Notes under the pieces: generated by a model
Seen by the model: the letters and a program-made list of their open reading frames with translations, nothing else
The model's database searches: none
Told to the model about the DNA's origin: nothing
Part shown: positions 25,794 to 33,571 of the stretch, one piece after another
Layout: each line of letters begins with the position of its first letter
How positions within the stretch are numbered: the stretch's first letter is position 1
Made by a program: the position numbers and the translations under genes
NCBI RefSeq assembly: GCF_026241755.1
Contig: NZ_JAPJDA010000029.1
Coordinates: forward strand, 1 to 49,279
Direction: 5' to 3'
Length of the DNA stretch: 49,279 nucleotides
Source: Salinimicrobium profundisediminis
GTDB lineage: Bacteria; Bacteroidota; Bacteroidia; Flavobacteriales; Flavobacteriaceae

Positions 25794-25906
25794 AAGGCTG
25801 TCTTAAAAGCTTACTTGAAAAGTTATTCTGAATTAGTGGATCTATGTTGAATAGGACCTCAACTTCAGGCTTGACCAGGAAAGGCTTTTAAGGCAGCCTT
25901 TTTTTT
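25794..25906 (+). repeat. Stem-loop repeat element with GGCTGTCT ends, copy A
   Basis: The left arm AAGGCTGTCTTAAAAGC (25794-25810) pairs with GCTTTTAAGGCAGCCTT (25884-25900), 17 bp with one G-U pair, around a 73-nt loop that includes GTTATTCTGAATT (25822-25834) and GGATC. A T tract follows (25899-25906), so it can terminate sodA. Copy B at 35764-35895 shares both the ends and the internal block. Confidence 0.8.
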
Positions 25907-25922
25907 GCAGAATACTGCGCAT

Positions 25923-25952
25923 AAAAAAAGGTGGATATCTCCACCTTTTTTT
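25923..25952. terminator. Bidirectional terminator between sodA and recJ
   Basis: A7, then GGTGGA (25930-25935), loop TATC, TCCACC (25940-25945) and T7: a 13-bp stem with A/T runs on both sides. It can end transcripts from sodA and from the convergent recJ, whose stop is 169 nt away. Confidence 0.8.
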
Positions 25953-26120
25953 GCCCCAAATCTACCATGAACTTAACCTACTTATGTTATGGCTTTACTA
26001 AAGTAGCTAAACATCTCATTATCAGAAACTTTTTTAGATGAAGTACATGGAAAATTGTTGAAGAGCAAATAGGCGGTATGTACTGTAAGAATTCAGCAAC
26101 AATATTAACAAAAGGTCACG

Positions 26121-27833
26121 CTAATTTACCTCAATGCCTTTTAAATTTAGTTGTAGCGTGATATTGCCCTGAAATTCATTCTCTTCAATAGAATAGGCAG
26201 CCTTGACCTTTTTCCCTTCACTTACCAGCTCACACTTCTTCCCCAAATCAAAACCTATGGCGCCAAAGCTGCGATCATTTCCCTTCTGATAAAACCTGGC
26301 TTTCAGGTGCTTGTCATCTCCACCCACACAGCGGGCGTAACCGGTATCCCGCAAATTCTTTGACATAAAAACAGGAGACATATTGCCGGGCCCAAATGGT
26401 GCAAACTGTTTAAGGATCCTATAGAACTTATCTGTAATATCACCGAGTTCTATTTCGGCATCAATCTGAATTTCGGGAGTTAGCAGGCGGGGATCTATTG
26501 TAGCCGAAACCACTTCTTCAAATTTTTTCTTGAAATTCTCATATTGATCAGAGAGCAGTGTTAAGCCTGCCGCATATTTATGACCTCCAAATTGTTCAAT
26601 GAATTCACTGCAGCCTTCCAAAGCATCATAAACATCAAAACCACTGACAGAACGTGCCGATGCCGCAAGTTTTTCACCGCTGCGGGTAAACACCAGGGTA
26701 GGGCGGTAATAAGTTTCGGTAAGCCTCGAGGCTACAATCCCTATCACCCCTTTATGCCAGGTCTCCCGGTAAACTACTGTGGTCTTTCTCTCCTGTTCGC
26801 AAAGTTCGTCAATCTGGGCAAGTGCTTCTTCAGTAATTACTTTATCTGTCTCTCTTCGGCTCGTGTTGTATTCTTCAATTTCGGCTGCAAATATTTTTGC
26901 CTGCACACTATCTTCTTCAGTAAGCAGGTTAACGGCGTGTAGCCCGTGCTTCATCCTTCCGGCTGCATTGATGCGGGGCGCAACTATAAAAACCACATCT
27001 GTAAGGGTGAGTTGTTCCTTCTTCACCTGTTCGAGGATCGCACCAATTCCTGCACGGGGAGCAACATTTATTACCTGCAGGCCATGATAGGCAAGTATCC
27101 GGTTTTCGCCGGTTACCGGCACTATATCGGCCCCAATAGCTGTAGCAACCAGGTCCAGGTATGGGATGAGCACTCCAAATGGCTCTCCCCGCTTTTGGTT
27201 TAGAGCCTGCAACAGCTTGAAGCCCACACCACATCCGCAGAGTTCCTTATAAGGGTATTCACAATCTTCTCTTTTAGGATCCAGTACAGCTACCGCCTTT
27301 GGTATTTCTGCCCCCGGCCTGTGATGATCACAAATTACAAAGTCAATGCCCTTTTCACTGGCATAGGCTACTTTTTCAATAGCTTTAATTCCGCAATCGA
27401 GGGCAATGATGAGGCTAATGTCATTATCGGCTGCAAAATCTATCCCTTTATAAGACACACCGTATCCTTCTTCATACCGGTCGGGGATATAGGTCGCAAC
27501 GTTTGGGTAGATCCTTTTTAGATAAGAAGAAACCAATGCCACACTCGTGGTGCCGTCTACATCATAATCTCCAAAGACCATGATATTTTCCCCTTTTTGA
27601 AGGGCAAGCTCAATCCTGCTTACCGCTGCTTCCATATCTTTCATTAGAAAAGGATCGTGGAGGTCTTCAAGACTGGGGCGAAAGAACTTTTTGGCTTCTT
27701 CAAATGTTTCTATGCCGCGCTGAACCAGCAATGAAGCTATTGGTTTTTCTACACCTAAAGCTTCCTGCAGATGTTCAACTGTTGAAGGATCGGGTTTAGG
27801 TTTAAGTGTCCAGCGCATAGAGTTTTTTTTCAA
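26121..27833 (-). CDS. recJ: Single-stranded-DNA-specific 5'-3' exonuclease RecJ
   Basis: 570 residues, normal for RecJ. DHH-family motifs: VFGDYDVDGTTS with DYDVDG at 89-94, ALDCGIK at 145-151, and CDHHRPG at 168-174. DHHA1 motifs in the middle include APRINAAGRM (about 280) and SGFDVYDAL with the GGHKYAAGLTL signature (about 415). The C-terminal OB-like domain follows. It degrades single-stranded DNA in recombination and mismatch/base-excision repair. Its presence near the AddAB-like genes is suggestive, but it is a separate transcription unit. Confidence 0.95.
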   Translation of the reverse strand: MKKNSMRWTLKPKPDPSTVEHLQEALGVEKPIASLLVQRGIETFEEAKKFFRPSLEDLHDPFLMKDMEAAVSRIELALQKGENIMVFGDYDVDGTTSVALVSSYLKRIYPNVATYIPDRYEEGYGVSYKGIDFAADNDISLIIALDCGIKAIEKVAYASEKGIDFVICDHHRPGAEIPKAVAVLDPKREDCEYPYKELCGCGVGFKLLQALNQKRGEPFGVLIPYLDLVATAIGADIVPVTGENRILAYHGLQVINVAPRAGIGAILEQVKKEQLTLTDVVFIVAPRINAAGRMKHGLHAVNLLTEEDSVQAKIFAAEIEEYNTSRRETDKVITEEALAQIDELCEQERKTTVVYRETWHKGVIGIVASRLTETYYRPTLVFTRSGEKLAASARSVSGFDVYDALEGCSEFIEQFGGHKYAAGLTLLSDQYENFKKKFEEVVSATIDPRLLTPEIQIDAEIELGDITDKFYRILKQFAPFGPGNMSPVFMSKNLRDTGYARCVGGDDKHLKARFYQKGNDRSFGAIGFDLGKKCELVSEGKKVKAAYSIEENEFQGNITLQLNLKGIEVN

Positions 27834-27981
27834 AAATACTTATTGTTCTTTATTATTTACGTCCTACAAACTGGCCTCATCGAGAACCTGAAGGAAAATC
27901 TGACACCGAAATTTCACAGTTATAAAGATTCATTCAGCCAATTAATTATTTCTTTATTAATTTAATTGAAAATTATACTGA

Positions 27982-28332
27982 ATGAAAAAGATCCTCTTAT
28001 TCGCCATCGCACTGATATTCCTGGCCTGCGAAAATATAACTTCAGTAGAAACAGAAGCACCTGAAAAAACACTTTCCATTTCAAAAGCCGATACTCTTGA
28101 GCACCTGCTTTCAAAAGTAATACCCACTGAAGGTGGTTTCAGTATTTCGGAGCAGGCAGCACATGCGGTTCTGAGTGAAATTCAGCACCGCGAGCAAGGC
28201 ATCTTCTATGTTTACGCTCCAGAAGCCGACTTTAACGGGATCGAAGTTGTAAAGATCAAAAGGGCTGATTCTAACGGAGCCGAAATTTTTTCTGAAACAA
28301 TCACCACGCTCAAAATCGAGGTCGCAGAGTAG
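27982..28332 (+). CDS. Small predicted lipoprotein, function unknown
   Basis: 116 residues. MKKILLFAIALIFLACEN is a lipoprotein signal with Cys16 as the lipidated residue (LAC), so the protein is attached to a membrane facing the periplasm or outside. The mature part is acidic with a possible mixed alpha/beta fold (VLSEIQHREQGIFYVYAPEA) and no motif I recognise. It stops at 28332, immediately adjacent to the end of the convergent rsmI gene. It may be a lineage-specific envelope protein. Confidence 0.7.
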   Translation: MKKILLFAIALIFLACENITSVETEAPEKTLSISKADTLEHLLSKVIPTEGGFSISEQAAHAVLSEIQHREQGIFYVYAPEADFNGIEVVKIKRADSNGAEIFSETITTLKIEVAE

Positions 28333-29004
28333 CTATTTATTCCCTGCAACAACAACCACAATCTCTCCTTTAGGAGGTTTGGTCTCATAGTGCGAAAGCA
28401 CTTCAGCTGCTGTTCCCCTCACGGTTTCCTCATGTAGTTTGGTGATCTCCCGGGATACAGAAATCTGCCTGTCTTCTCCAAAGAATTCTTTTATCTGGCC
28501 CAGAGTTTTAAGAAGCTTGTGCGGCGATTCATATAATATTATGGTACGGGTTTCCTGCGCCAGCAATTCCAGCCGGGTTTGCCGTCCTTTTTTTACCGGT
28601 AAAAAACCTTCAAAAACGAATTTATCATTGGGCAACCCACTGTTCACGAGGGCTGGAACAAAAGCAGTGGCGCCGGGAAGACAATCTACTTCGAGCCCTG
28701 CTTCAACACAGGCCCGGGTGAGTAAAAATCCGGGGTCACTAATGGCGGGCGTCCCGGCATCACTAATTAACGCCACAGTTTTCCCATTCTGAATTTGCCG
28801 CACCACATTTTCTACCGTTTTGTGTTCATTGTGCATGTGGTGGCTCTGCATAGGTGTATTTATCTCAAAATGTTTTAGCAGTTTTCCGCTGTTGCGGGTA
28901 TCTTCAGCTAATATGAGATCTACTTCTTTGAGAACCCTAAGGGCACGAAAAGTAATATCTTCAAGGTTGCCAATAGGCGTGGGCACAAGGTATAGTTTCG
29001 CCAT
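28333..29004 (-). CDS. rsmI: 16S rRNA (cytidine-1402-2'-O)-methyltransferase
   Basis: 223 residues, tetrapyrrole methylase fold. LYLVPTPIGNLEDITFRAL (4-22, seen as VPTPIGNLEDIT) binds SAM, followed by LILAEDTRNSGKLL, ALISDAGTPAISDPG and LPGATAFVPALVNSG, and FVFEGFLP in the middle. It methylates the ribose of C1402 in the ribosomal decoding centre. It ends at 28333, directly against the convergent lipoprotein gene. The gene upstream on the same strand (29011-29817) starts 6 nt away and is probably co-transcribed. Confidence 0.94.
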   Translation of the reverse strand: MAKLYLVPTPIGNLEDITFRALRVLKEVDLILAEDTRNSGKLLKHFEINTPMQSHHMHNEHKTVENVVRQIQNGKTVALISDAGTPAISDPGFLLTRACVEAGLEVDCLPGATAFVPALVNSGLPNDKFVFEGFLPVKKGRQTRLELLAQETRTIILYESPHKLLKTLGQIKEFFGEDRQISVSREITKLHEETVRGTAAEVLSHYETKPPKGEIVVVVAGNK

Positions 29005-29010
29005 AGAAAC

Positions 29011-29817
29011 TTATTCGAAGTTCTTTTCAACTATAGCCAAAAACCTGCTTTCATAGTCTTCTTTTCCCTCCCAGTTATTATAATCGGGCTTGACCATGTT
29101 TGCAACAAAATTAAAGGCCTCTTCCTTAGTCCTTATAGTAATAAGTTGAGACAACACCCTGTTATAATCTGATGTACTCCCGTCAAAAAGGTGCTTTACA
29201 AAGGCCATTCTGTCGTTAAGTCCAATATTGATACCTTTCTTGAGCCTGTCATTGAGGGATTTTGGTTTTTCCTGGGCAGAACCCTGTCTTTTCACTGGTT
29301 CAAACTGCGGCAGGTTATCATAATGCACTCCCCCAATATCGCTCATATCATTCTTCTTGTAATTGCGCGGTTCTACATGTGCAAAGAGATCGTCAACCTG
29401 CTGAGTCTCCGGTGGCATCTGGGCCACAATATCCTTGATCTTTTCGGTATTTGGCTCGGTAATCTCTTCAGAATCGTTGTATTCAAGTCCGGTAGGGTTA
29501 TACTCGTCCGGTTCTGGAGCATCTTCTTCCTGCACCGGCGGCACCGATTCCTTCTTTTCTTCGGAAGCTTTAACCGGAGCCTCTTTTTCTTTTGGAGCTT
29601 CTACTTTTTGAGCAGTTTTTACTACTTCCTGCTCTCTTATTTCTGAAGCCGTGTAGAGATTAGATTCGGTAAAATTGTAGACGGTAAGCTTTTCGTATAA
29701 TCTCCTGGCAAGTTCTTTTAATTCCCCGGTCGCGACCTGGTCCTGATCTTTTAAAAGAGCAACTTTTTCGGCCAAAGCTACTAATTCCCCTTTCAATTGC
29801 TTTTTCATAACTTTCAT
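29011..29817 (-). CDS. Conserved protein of unknown function with a charged linker
   Basis: 268 residues (an ATG at 29808 giving MKKQLKGEL is an alternative start). Three parts: a helical N-terminus (about 1-60, [28 protein letters not shown]), a low-complexity Glu/Pro/Lys-rich linker (about 70-150), and a C-terminal helical domain (about 185-268) with [21 protein letters not shown], reported here as [17 protein letters not shown], then [20 protein letters not shown]. No signal peptide and no catalytic motif. It is found beside rsmI in many Bacteroidota, as I recall. Function unknown. Confidence 0.7.
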   Translation of the reverse strand: MKVMKKQLKGELVALAEKVALLKDQDQVATGELKELARRLYEKLTVYNFTESNLYTASEIREQEVVKTAQKVEAPKEKEAPVKASEEKKESVPPVQEEDAPEPDEYNPTGLEYNDSEEITEPNTEKIKDIVAQMPPETQQVDDLFAHVEPRNYKKNDMSDIGGVHYDNLPQFEPVKRQGSAQEKPKSLNDRLKKGINIGLNDRMAFVKHLFDGSTSDYNRVLSQLITIRTKEEAFNFVANMVKPDYNNWEGKEDYESRFLAIVEKNFE

Positions 29818-29848
29818 TCTTGCAACCCGAATACGGTTGTATTTTTAA

Positions 29849-29856
29849 TAAATTTG
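29849..29856 (+). promoter_or_regulatory. -7 box of tdk-alr
   Basis: TAAATTTG matches TAnnTTTG, 51 nt before the tdk ATG at 29908. It lies in the divergent gap next to the unknown gene ending its 5' end at 29817. No clear -33 TTG. Confidence 0.45.
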
Positions 29857-29907
29857 TGTCACCTTTATCAAAAGCGAAGTCTGCTTTTTGGTCTTGAAAA
29901 ATACAAA

Positions 29908-30576
29908 ATGTTTCTTGAAAATACAGTAAATCATAAAGAGCAATTTGGGTGGATTGAAGTTATATGCGGCTCGATGTTCTCTGGGAAGACCGAAGAGCTG
30001 ATTCGCAGACTCAAGCGCGCCAAATTTGCCAAACAAAAGGTCGAAATCTTTAAACCGGCCATAGATACCCGCTACAATGAAGAGATGGTGGTGTCTCACG
30101 ATTCTAATGAAATAAGGTCCACCCCTGTTCCAGCTGCAGCCAATATCAGGCTGCTGGCCGATGATTGCGATGTGGTGGGCATTGATGAAGCCCAGTTCTT
30201 TGACGAAGAAATTGTCTCTGTATGCAATGACCTTGCAAACAGAGGGGTAAGAGTGATCGTTGCCGGACTGGATATGGATTTTAAAGGCAACCCCTTTGGA
30301 CCAATGCCAAATTTAATGGCCACTGCAGAGTATGTCACCAAAGTACACGCCGTTTGCACCCGTACCGGAAACCTCGCCCAATACAGCTACCGCAAGACTT
30401 CAAATGAAGACCTGGTGATGCTGGGAGAGACCGAAGAATATGAGCCTTTGAGCCGCGGAGCTTTTTACAAAGCCCGGTTAAGAGAAAAGCTAAAAAATTT
30501 CGAGGTTACAGAACCCGAAGAATTAAAAGACACCAAAAGAAGTGAACATGCCGAAAGCCAGGGAGACCGTACTTGA
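29908..30576 (+). CDS. tdk: Thymidine kinase (type II), with a reduced zinc site
   Basis: 222 residues from the ATG at 29908 ([15 protein letters not shown]); upstream in-frame ATG at 29797 is in the promoter region. The P-loop GSMFSGKT is at 21-28, the catalytic DEAQF at 93-97 (Glu94), and the nucleoside lasso EYEPL at 177-181. It phosphorylates thymidine to dTMP. Of the four zinc-binding positions (C-x2-C and C-x2-C/H), only Cys150 remains: CTRT (150-153) and LSRGAF (181-186) replace the others, so structural zinc is probably absent. The 3' end overlaps alr by 29 nt. Confidence 0.92.
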   Translation: MFLENTVNHKEQFGWIEVICGSMFSGKTEELIRRLKRAKFAKQKVEIFKPAIDTRYNEEMVVSHDSNEIRSTPVPAAANIRLLADDCDVVGIDEAQFFDEEIVSVCNDLANRGVRVIVAGLDMDFKGNPFGPMPNLMATAEYVTKVHAVCTRTGNLAQYSYRKTSNEDLVMLGETEEYEPLSRGAFYKARLREKLKNFEVTEPEELKDTKRSEHAESQGDRT

Positions 30577-31657
30577 AATAAATCTTGATGCCTTAGCGCA
30601 CAACTACAATTACATTAGGTCAAAACTCGATGAAGATGTAAAATTTATGGCCGTGGTCAAGGCCTTTGGTTACGGAAGCGACGTAGCCGGCATAGCCCAT
30701 AAGCTCGTGGAGCTGGGCGCCGACTATTTTGCGGTAGCTTATACTTCTGAAGGTATTGCCTTAAGAGAGGCCGGAATTGAAGCCCCTATCCTGGTTCTTC
30801 ACCCTCAGTCATTCAATTTTGAAGCTATTATTGAAAATTGCCTGGAACCAAGCCTTTACAGCAAGTTTGTTTTAGAGGAATTTGTCAAAACTGCTGAAGA
30901 AAAAAATCAGAAAGAATATCCTGTACATATTAAGTTCAACACCGGACTCAATCGCCTTGGGTTTTCAGAAAAAGAGACCGATGTAGTGAAAGACCTGCTC
31001 ACAGCTACCACTGCAGTTAAAGCGAAATCATTCTTTTCGCATTTGGCCGCAAGTGAAGACTGGAAAGAGCGGGAGTTCACCCTCATGCAAATCCATACCT
31101 TCCGGAAAATAGCTGTCAAATTATATGACGATTTAGGCTACAGCCCCATGCTGCACATTTGCAATACTTCGGGGATCATTAATTATCCCAAAGCCCATTT
31201 TGACATGGTGCGATCGGGGATTGGGCTTTACGGGTTTGGAAATGATGAGCCCAATGATGAAAAGTTAAGGCCAATTGGAACGCTTAAAACCATTGTCTCA
31301 CAAATCCATGTGCTGGAAAAAGGCCAGTCCCTGGGCTACAACCGCGCCTTTATCGCCGAAAAACGCACCAAAACAGCCACGCTCCCCATTGGTCATGCCG
31401 ACGGGATTAACAGGCAGTACGGCAATGGCCGCGCCGGGGTAACTATTAATGGCAGCTACGCCCCAATTTTAGGAAATGTTTGTATGGACATGGTGATGGT
31501 CGATATTACCGGAATTGACTGTAAAGAAGGGGATGAAGTCATTGTTTTTGGAGAAACTCAACATGCAACTGCCTTTGCTGAAAAGGGAAACACGATCTCC
31601 TACGAATTGATTACCGGAATCTCCCAAAGAGTGAAGAGAGTGCTTATTACAGATTAA
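30548..31657 (+). CDS. alr: Alanine racemase
   Basis: 369 residues from the ATG at 30548; the GTG at 30542 adds only two residues. PLP Lys38 lies in [11 protein letters not shown] (35-45), where most enzymes have KANAYGHG, and the second catalytic residue, Tyr264, is in [21 protein letters not shown] (Arg136) and [10 protein letters not shown] are other family signatures. It makes D-alanine for peptidoglycan. It overlaps tdk by 29 nt in another frame, so the pair is translationally coupled. The Phe40-Gly41 variant near the PLP lysine is seen in Flavobacteriaceae racemases, by my recollection. Confidence 0.92.
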   Translation: MPKARETVLEINLDALAHNYNYIRSKLDEDVKFMAVVKAFGYGSDVAGIAHKLVELGADYFAVAYTSEGIALREAGIEAPILVLHPQSFNFEAIIENCLEPSLYSKFVLEEFVKTAEEKNQKEYPVHIKFNTGLNRLGFSEKETDVVKDLLTATTAVKAKSFFSHLAASEDWKEREFTLMQIHTFRKIAVKLYDDLGYSPMLHICNTSGIINYPKAHFDMVRSGIGLYGFGNDEPNDEKLRPIGTLKTIVSQIHVLEKGQSLGYNRAFIAEKRTKTATLPIGHADGINRQYGNGRAGVTINGSYAPILGNVCMDMVMVDITGIDCKEGDEVIVFGETQHATAFAEKGNTISYELITGISQRVKRVLITD

Positions 31658-31693
31658 TTCATACATTTAGGTTACTAACTTAAAAATCTTATT

Positions 31694-32122
31694 ATGGCAT
31701 TCTTTAAGGATTTCAAGGCTTTTCTAATGAAAGGCGACATTATTGCCCTTGCTACCGCCGTGGTTGTAGGAGGTGCTTTCAATAAAATAGTTTCTTCTGT
31801 GGTAGCCGATATCATCATGCCTCTCATAGGTGTTATTACTGGGGGAGTTGATTTCTCACAAAAATTCATTTCTCTTGACGGTAACGAATATGAAAGCCTG
31901 GATGCCGCAAAAGAAGCCGAAGCCGCAGTGCTCACCTACGGCAATGTTATTCAGGCTATTATTTATTTTGTGATTGTGGCCTTCTTTATTTTCCTGGTTT
32001 TACGGGCTTATGAAAGAACCAAGACTGCGAAAGAAGCTCCAAAAGTCACTGAACCTAAAGGCCCTTCACAGGAACAGCTACTTACCGAAATTCGGGATGA
32101 ATTAAGGAAAAAGAACAGCTAA
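31694..32122 (+). CDS. mscL: Large-conductance mechanosensitive channel
   Basis: 142 residues. The amphipathic N-helix and first membrane segment read [19 protein letters not shown], and [23 protein letters not shown] holds the family signature (seen as [13 protein letters not shown] and [12 protein letters not shown]); TM2 is [18 protein letters not shown] (about 93-110). The C-terminal bundle is acidic/basic and ends DELRKKNS. It opens as a pentamer when the membrane is stretched by osmotic downshock. The gene has its own short upstream gap (36 nt after alr). Palindrome copy d begins 2 nt after its stop. Confidence 0.95.
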   Translation: MAFFKDFKAFLMKGDIIALATAVVVGGAFNKIVSSVVADIIMPLIGVITGGVDFSQKFISLDGNEYESLDAAKEAEAAVLTYGNVIQAIIYFVIVAFFIFLVLRAYERTKTAKEAPKVTEPKGPSQEQLLTEIRDELRKKNS

Positions 32123-32123
32123 A

Positions 32124-32146
32124 GATGCCATTTTTCGCGCCTGTGT
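32124..32146. repeat. CAAAAATGNCATTTTTG palindrome, half copy d
   Basis: ATGCCATTTTTCGCGCCTG retains the right arm (CATTTTT plus a decayed GRCACC), with little left arm. It begins 2 nt after the mscL stop codon. Confidence 0.4.
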
Positions 32147-32170
32147 ATCACTGCATGAGCAAGAAATAAA

Positions 32171-32268
32171 TATTTTTGCGGCAAGAGAACGAACTTTAAA
32201 ACACGTAGTAACCGCTACGCTACATATCCTAACCTTAAACCCCCGGAACCACCGGGGGTCTTTTTTTT
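32171..32268 (+). ncRNA. Candidate small RNA or attenuated leader upstream of asd
   Basis: TATTTTTG (32171-32178) is a -7 box matching TAnnTTTG. About 7-10 nt downstream begins a segment of roughly 83-88 nt that contains a 5-bp hairpin, CGTAG/CTACG (32204-32219), and a strong terminator, CCCCCGG/CCGGGGG (32240-32258) with T8 (32261-32268). No ORF is visible in it. It could be a free small RNA, or the 5' part of an attenuated asd leader. The -33 element is not clear. Confidence 0.4.
32239..32268 (+). terminator. Strong terminator between mscL and asd
   Basis: ACCCCCGG (32239-32246), loop AACCA, CCGGGGGT (32252-32259), then C and T8. It may end the candidate small RNA, or mscL read-through, or act as an attenuator for asd. 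Confidence 0.85.
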
Positions 32269-32369
32269 ACTACAACCCTCCATATTTAACAAACTGTACA
32301 AAGTGGTTATAAAAAGTCATTTGAGGCAGAATTTCTTTGTGTCTACTCTTTTTATTATTTGTAGTACAA

Positions 32370-32377
32370 TACATTTG
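32370..32377 (+). promoter_or_regulatory. -7 box of the asd promoter
   Basis: TACATTTG matches TAnnTTTG and lies 77 nt before the asd ATG at 32454, downstream of the strong terminator. No TTG at 19 nt. Confidence 0.4.
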
Positions 32378-32404
32378 TATAAAATATCAGGACGAGCAGG
32401 AAAT

Positions 32405-32438
32405 GGAGCCTTACAGGTTTCCGAAGCCTGTGAGGTCT
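32405..32438. repeat. REP-like palindrome, decayed copy 3
   Basis: The right arm GCCTGTGAGGTCT (32426-32438) is nearly identical to the right arm of the perfect copies at 15062 and 40499; the left arm (around CTTACAGGTTTC, 32410-32421) has several changes. It lies 15 nt before the asd start codon, inside the presumed leader. Confidence 0.6.
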
Positions 32439-32453
32439 TTAAATCACTATAGC

Positions 32454-33443
32454 ATGAAAATAGCAGTTGTAGGCGCTACCGGGATGGTGGGCCAGGTAAT
32501 GTTAAAAGTATTGGCAGAAAGAAACTTTCCGGTTACCGAATTGCTTCCGGTAGCTTCAGAAAGATCTGTAGGCAACAAGATAAGCTTCAATAACAAAGAA
32601 TATGAAGTGATTGGCCTGGAAGAGGCTGTGGCACAAAAGCCAGATATTGCGCTTTTTTCGGCCGGCGGTGAAACTTCCCTTGAATGGGCACCAAAGTTCG
32701 CAGAAGCAGGTACTACCGTCATAGACAATTCCTCGGCCTGGAGAATGCATCCGGAGAAGAAACTTATTGTGCCCGAGATCAATGCTTCAGAATTGACTTC
32801 CGAAGATAAAATTATCGCAAACCCCAACTGCTCTACCATTCAAATGGTGATGGCACTTGCCCCTCTTCACAAGGAATACGGTATTACCCGCGTGGTGGTT
32901 TCTACTTACCAGTCTATTACAGGCACCGGCGTAAAAGCTGTACAGCAGCTAGAGAACGAATATAAGGGAGAGCAGGGAGAAATGGCATATCCATACCCTA
33001 TTCACCGTAATGCCATTCCGCAGTGTGACGTTTTTGAAGAAAATGGCTACACCAAAGAAGAGATGAAGCTCACCAACGAGACTAAAAAGATCCTGAAAGA
33101 CAACGCTGTAGAAGTTACAGCCACCGCTATACGTATTCCGGTAGTGGGCGGGCACAGCGAATCTATAAATGTCACTTTTAGCAGGGATTTTGACGTTAAT
33201 GACGTTCGAAGACTGTTAAAAGAGTTCCCGGGAGTCACCGTGCAGGATAATACTGACGTAAACACTTATCCCATGCCTATTTATGCCGAAGGTAAAGACG
33301 ATGTTTTTGTGGGTCGTATAAGAAGAGACCTCTCTCAGGCTAATTCTCTAAACATGTGGATCGTAGCCGATAACCTTCGGAAAGGTGCTGCCACCAATGC
33401 GGTGCAAATCGCCGAATACCTGGTAGATAACAAACTTGTTTAA
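32454..33443 (+). CDS. asd: Aspartate-semialdehyde dehydrogenase
   Basis: 329 residues from the ATG at 32454 (MKIAVVGATGMVGQVML); an in-frame ATG at 32337 would add 39 residues that run through a repeat and is rejected. NADP-binding GATGMVGQ is at 7-14, the catalytic Cys lies in ANPNCSTIQM, and the His in VVGGHSESINV. It reduces aspartyl phosphate to aspartate semialdehyde, the branch point to lysine/diaminopimelate, threonine and methionine. It is monocistronic, with a terminator after it. Palindrome copy e starts 7 nt after the stop. Confidence 0.94.
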   Translation: MKIAVVGATGMVGQVMLKVLAERNFPVTELLPVASERSVGNKISFNNKEYEVIGLEEAVAQKPDIALFSAGGETSLEWAPKFAEAGTTVIDNSSAWRMHPEKKLIVPEINASELTSEDKIIANPNCSTIQMVMALAPLHKEYGITRVVVSTYQSITGTGVKAVQQLENEYKGEQGEMAYPYPIHRNAIPQCDVFEENGYTKEEMKLTNETKKILKDNAVEVTATAIRIPVVGGHSESINVTFSRDFDVNDVRRLLKEFPGVTVQDNTDVNTYPMPIYAEGKDDVFVGRIRRDLSQANSLNMWIVADNLRKGAATNAVQIAEYLVDNKLV

Positions 33444-33450
33444 AATATGA

Positions 33451-33474
33451 GGTGCCAAAAATGGCATTTTTGAA
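33451..33474. repeat. CAAAAATGNCATTTTTG palindrome, copy e
   Basis: GGTGCCAAAAATG (33451-33463), G, CATTTTTGAAG: a perfect 8-bp core and a decayed right flank. It begins 7 nt after the asd stop. Confidence 0.7.
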
Positions 33475-33486
33475 GAGTAATAATTT

Positions 33487-33519
33487 AAAGGCTGCATATT
33501 TCTTGTGCAGCCTTTCTTA
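33487..33519 (+). terminator. Terminator of asd
   Basis: AAAGGCTGCA (33487-33496) and TGCAGCCTTT (33506-33515) form a 10-bp stem with a 9-nt loop, followed by a short pyrimidine run. Confidence 0.7.
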
Positions 33520-33571
33520 TATCTTTTAATGAGAAAATTACCTATTTTAGGACCTCTTAAACTACTGATAA

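Larger units (their letters stand above)
25755..26120. other. Intergenic region between sodA and recJ
   Basis: 366 bases. It contains the repeat element at 25794-25906 and the bidirectional terminator at 25923-25952. The rest (25953-26120) has no credible ORF, repeat or promoter box. Confidence 0.6.
32123..32453. other. Intergenic region between mscL and asd
   Basis: 331 bases that hold palindrome copy d (32124-32146), a promoter-plus-terminator unit (32171-32268, candidate small RNA or leader), a second -7 box, TACATTTG at 32370-32377, and a decayed REP-like palindrome just upstream of asd. No credible ORF. Confidence 0.6.

Noticed and set aside
32337-32453. Upstream extension of asd by 39 residues
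   Set aside because: It crosses a REP-like palindrome and a -7 box and has an unusual composition; the ATG at 32454 gives the exact family N-terminus.
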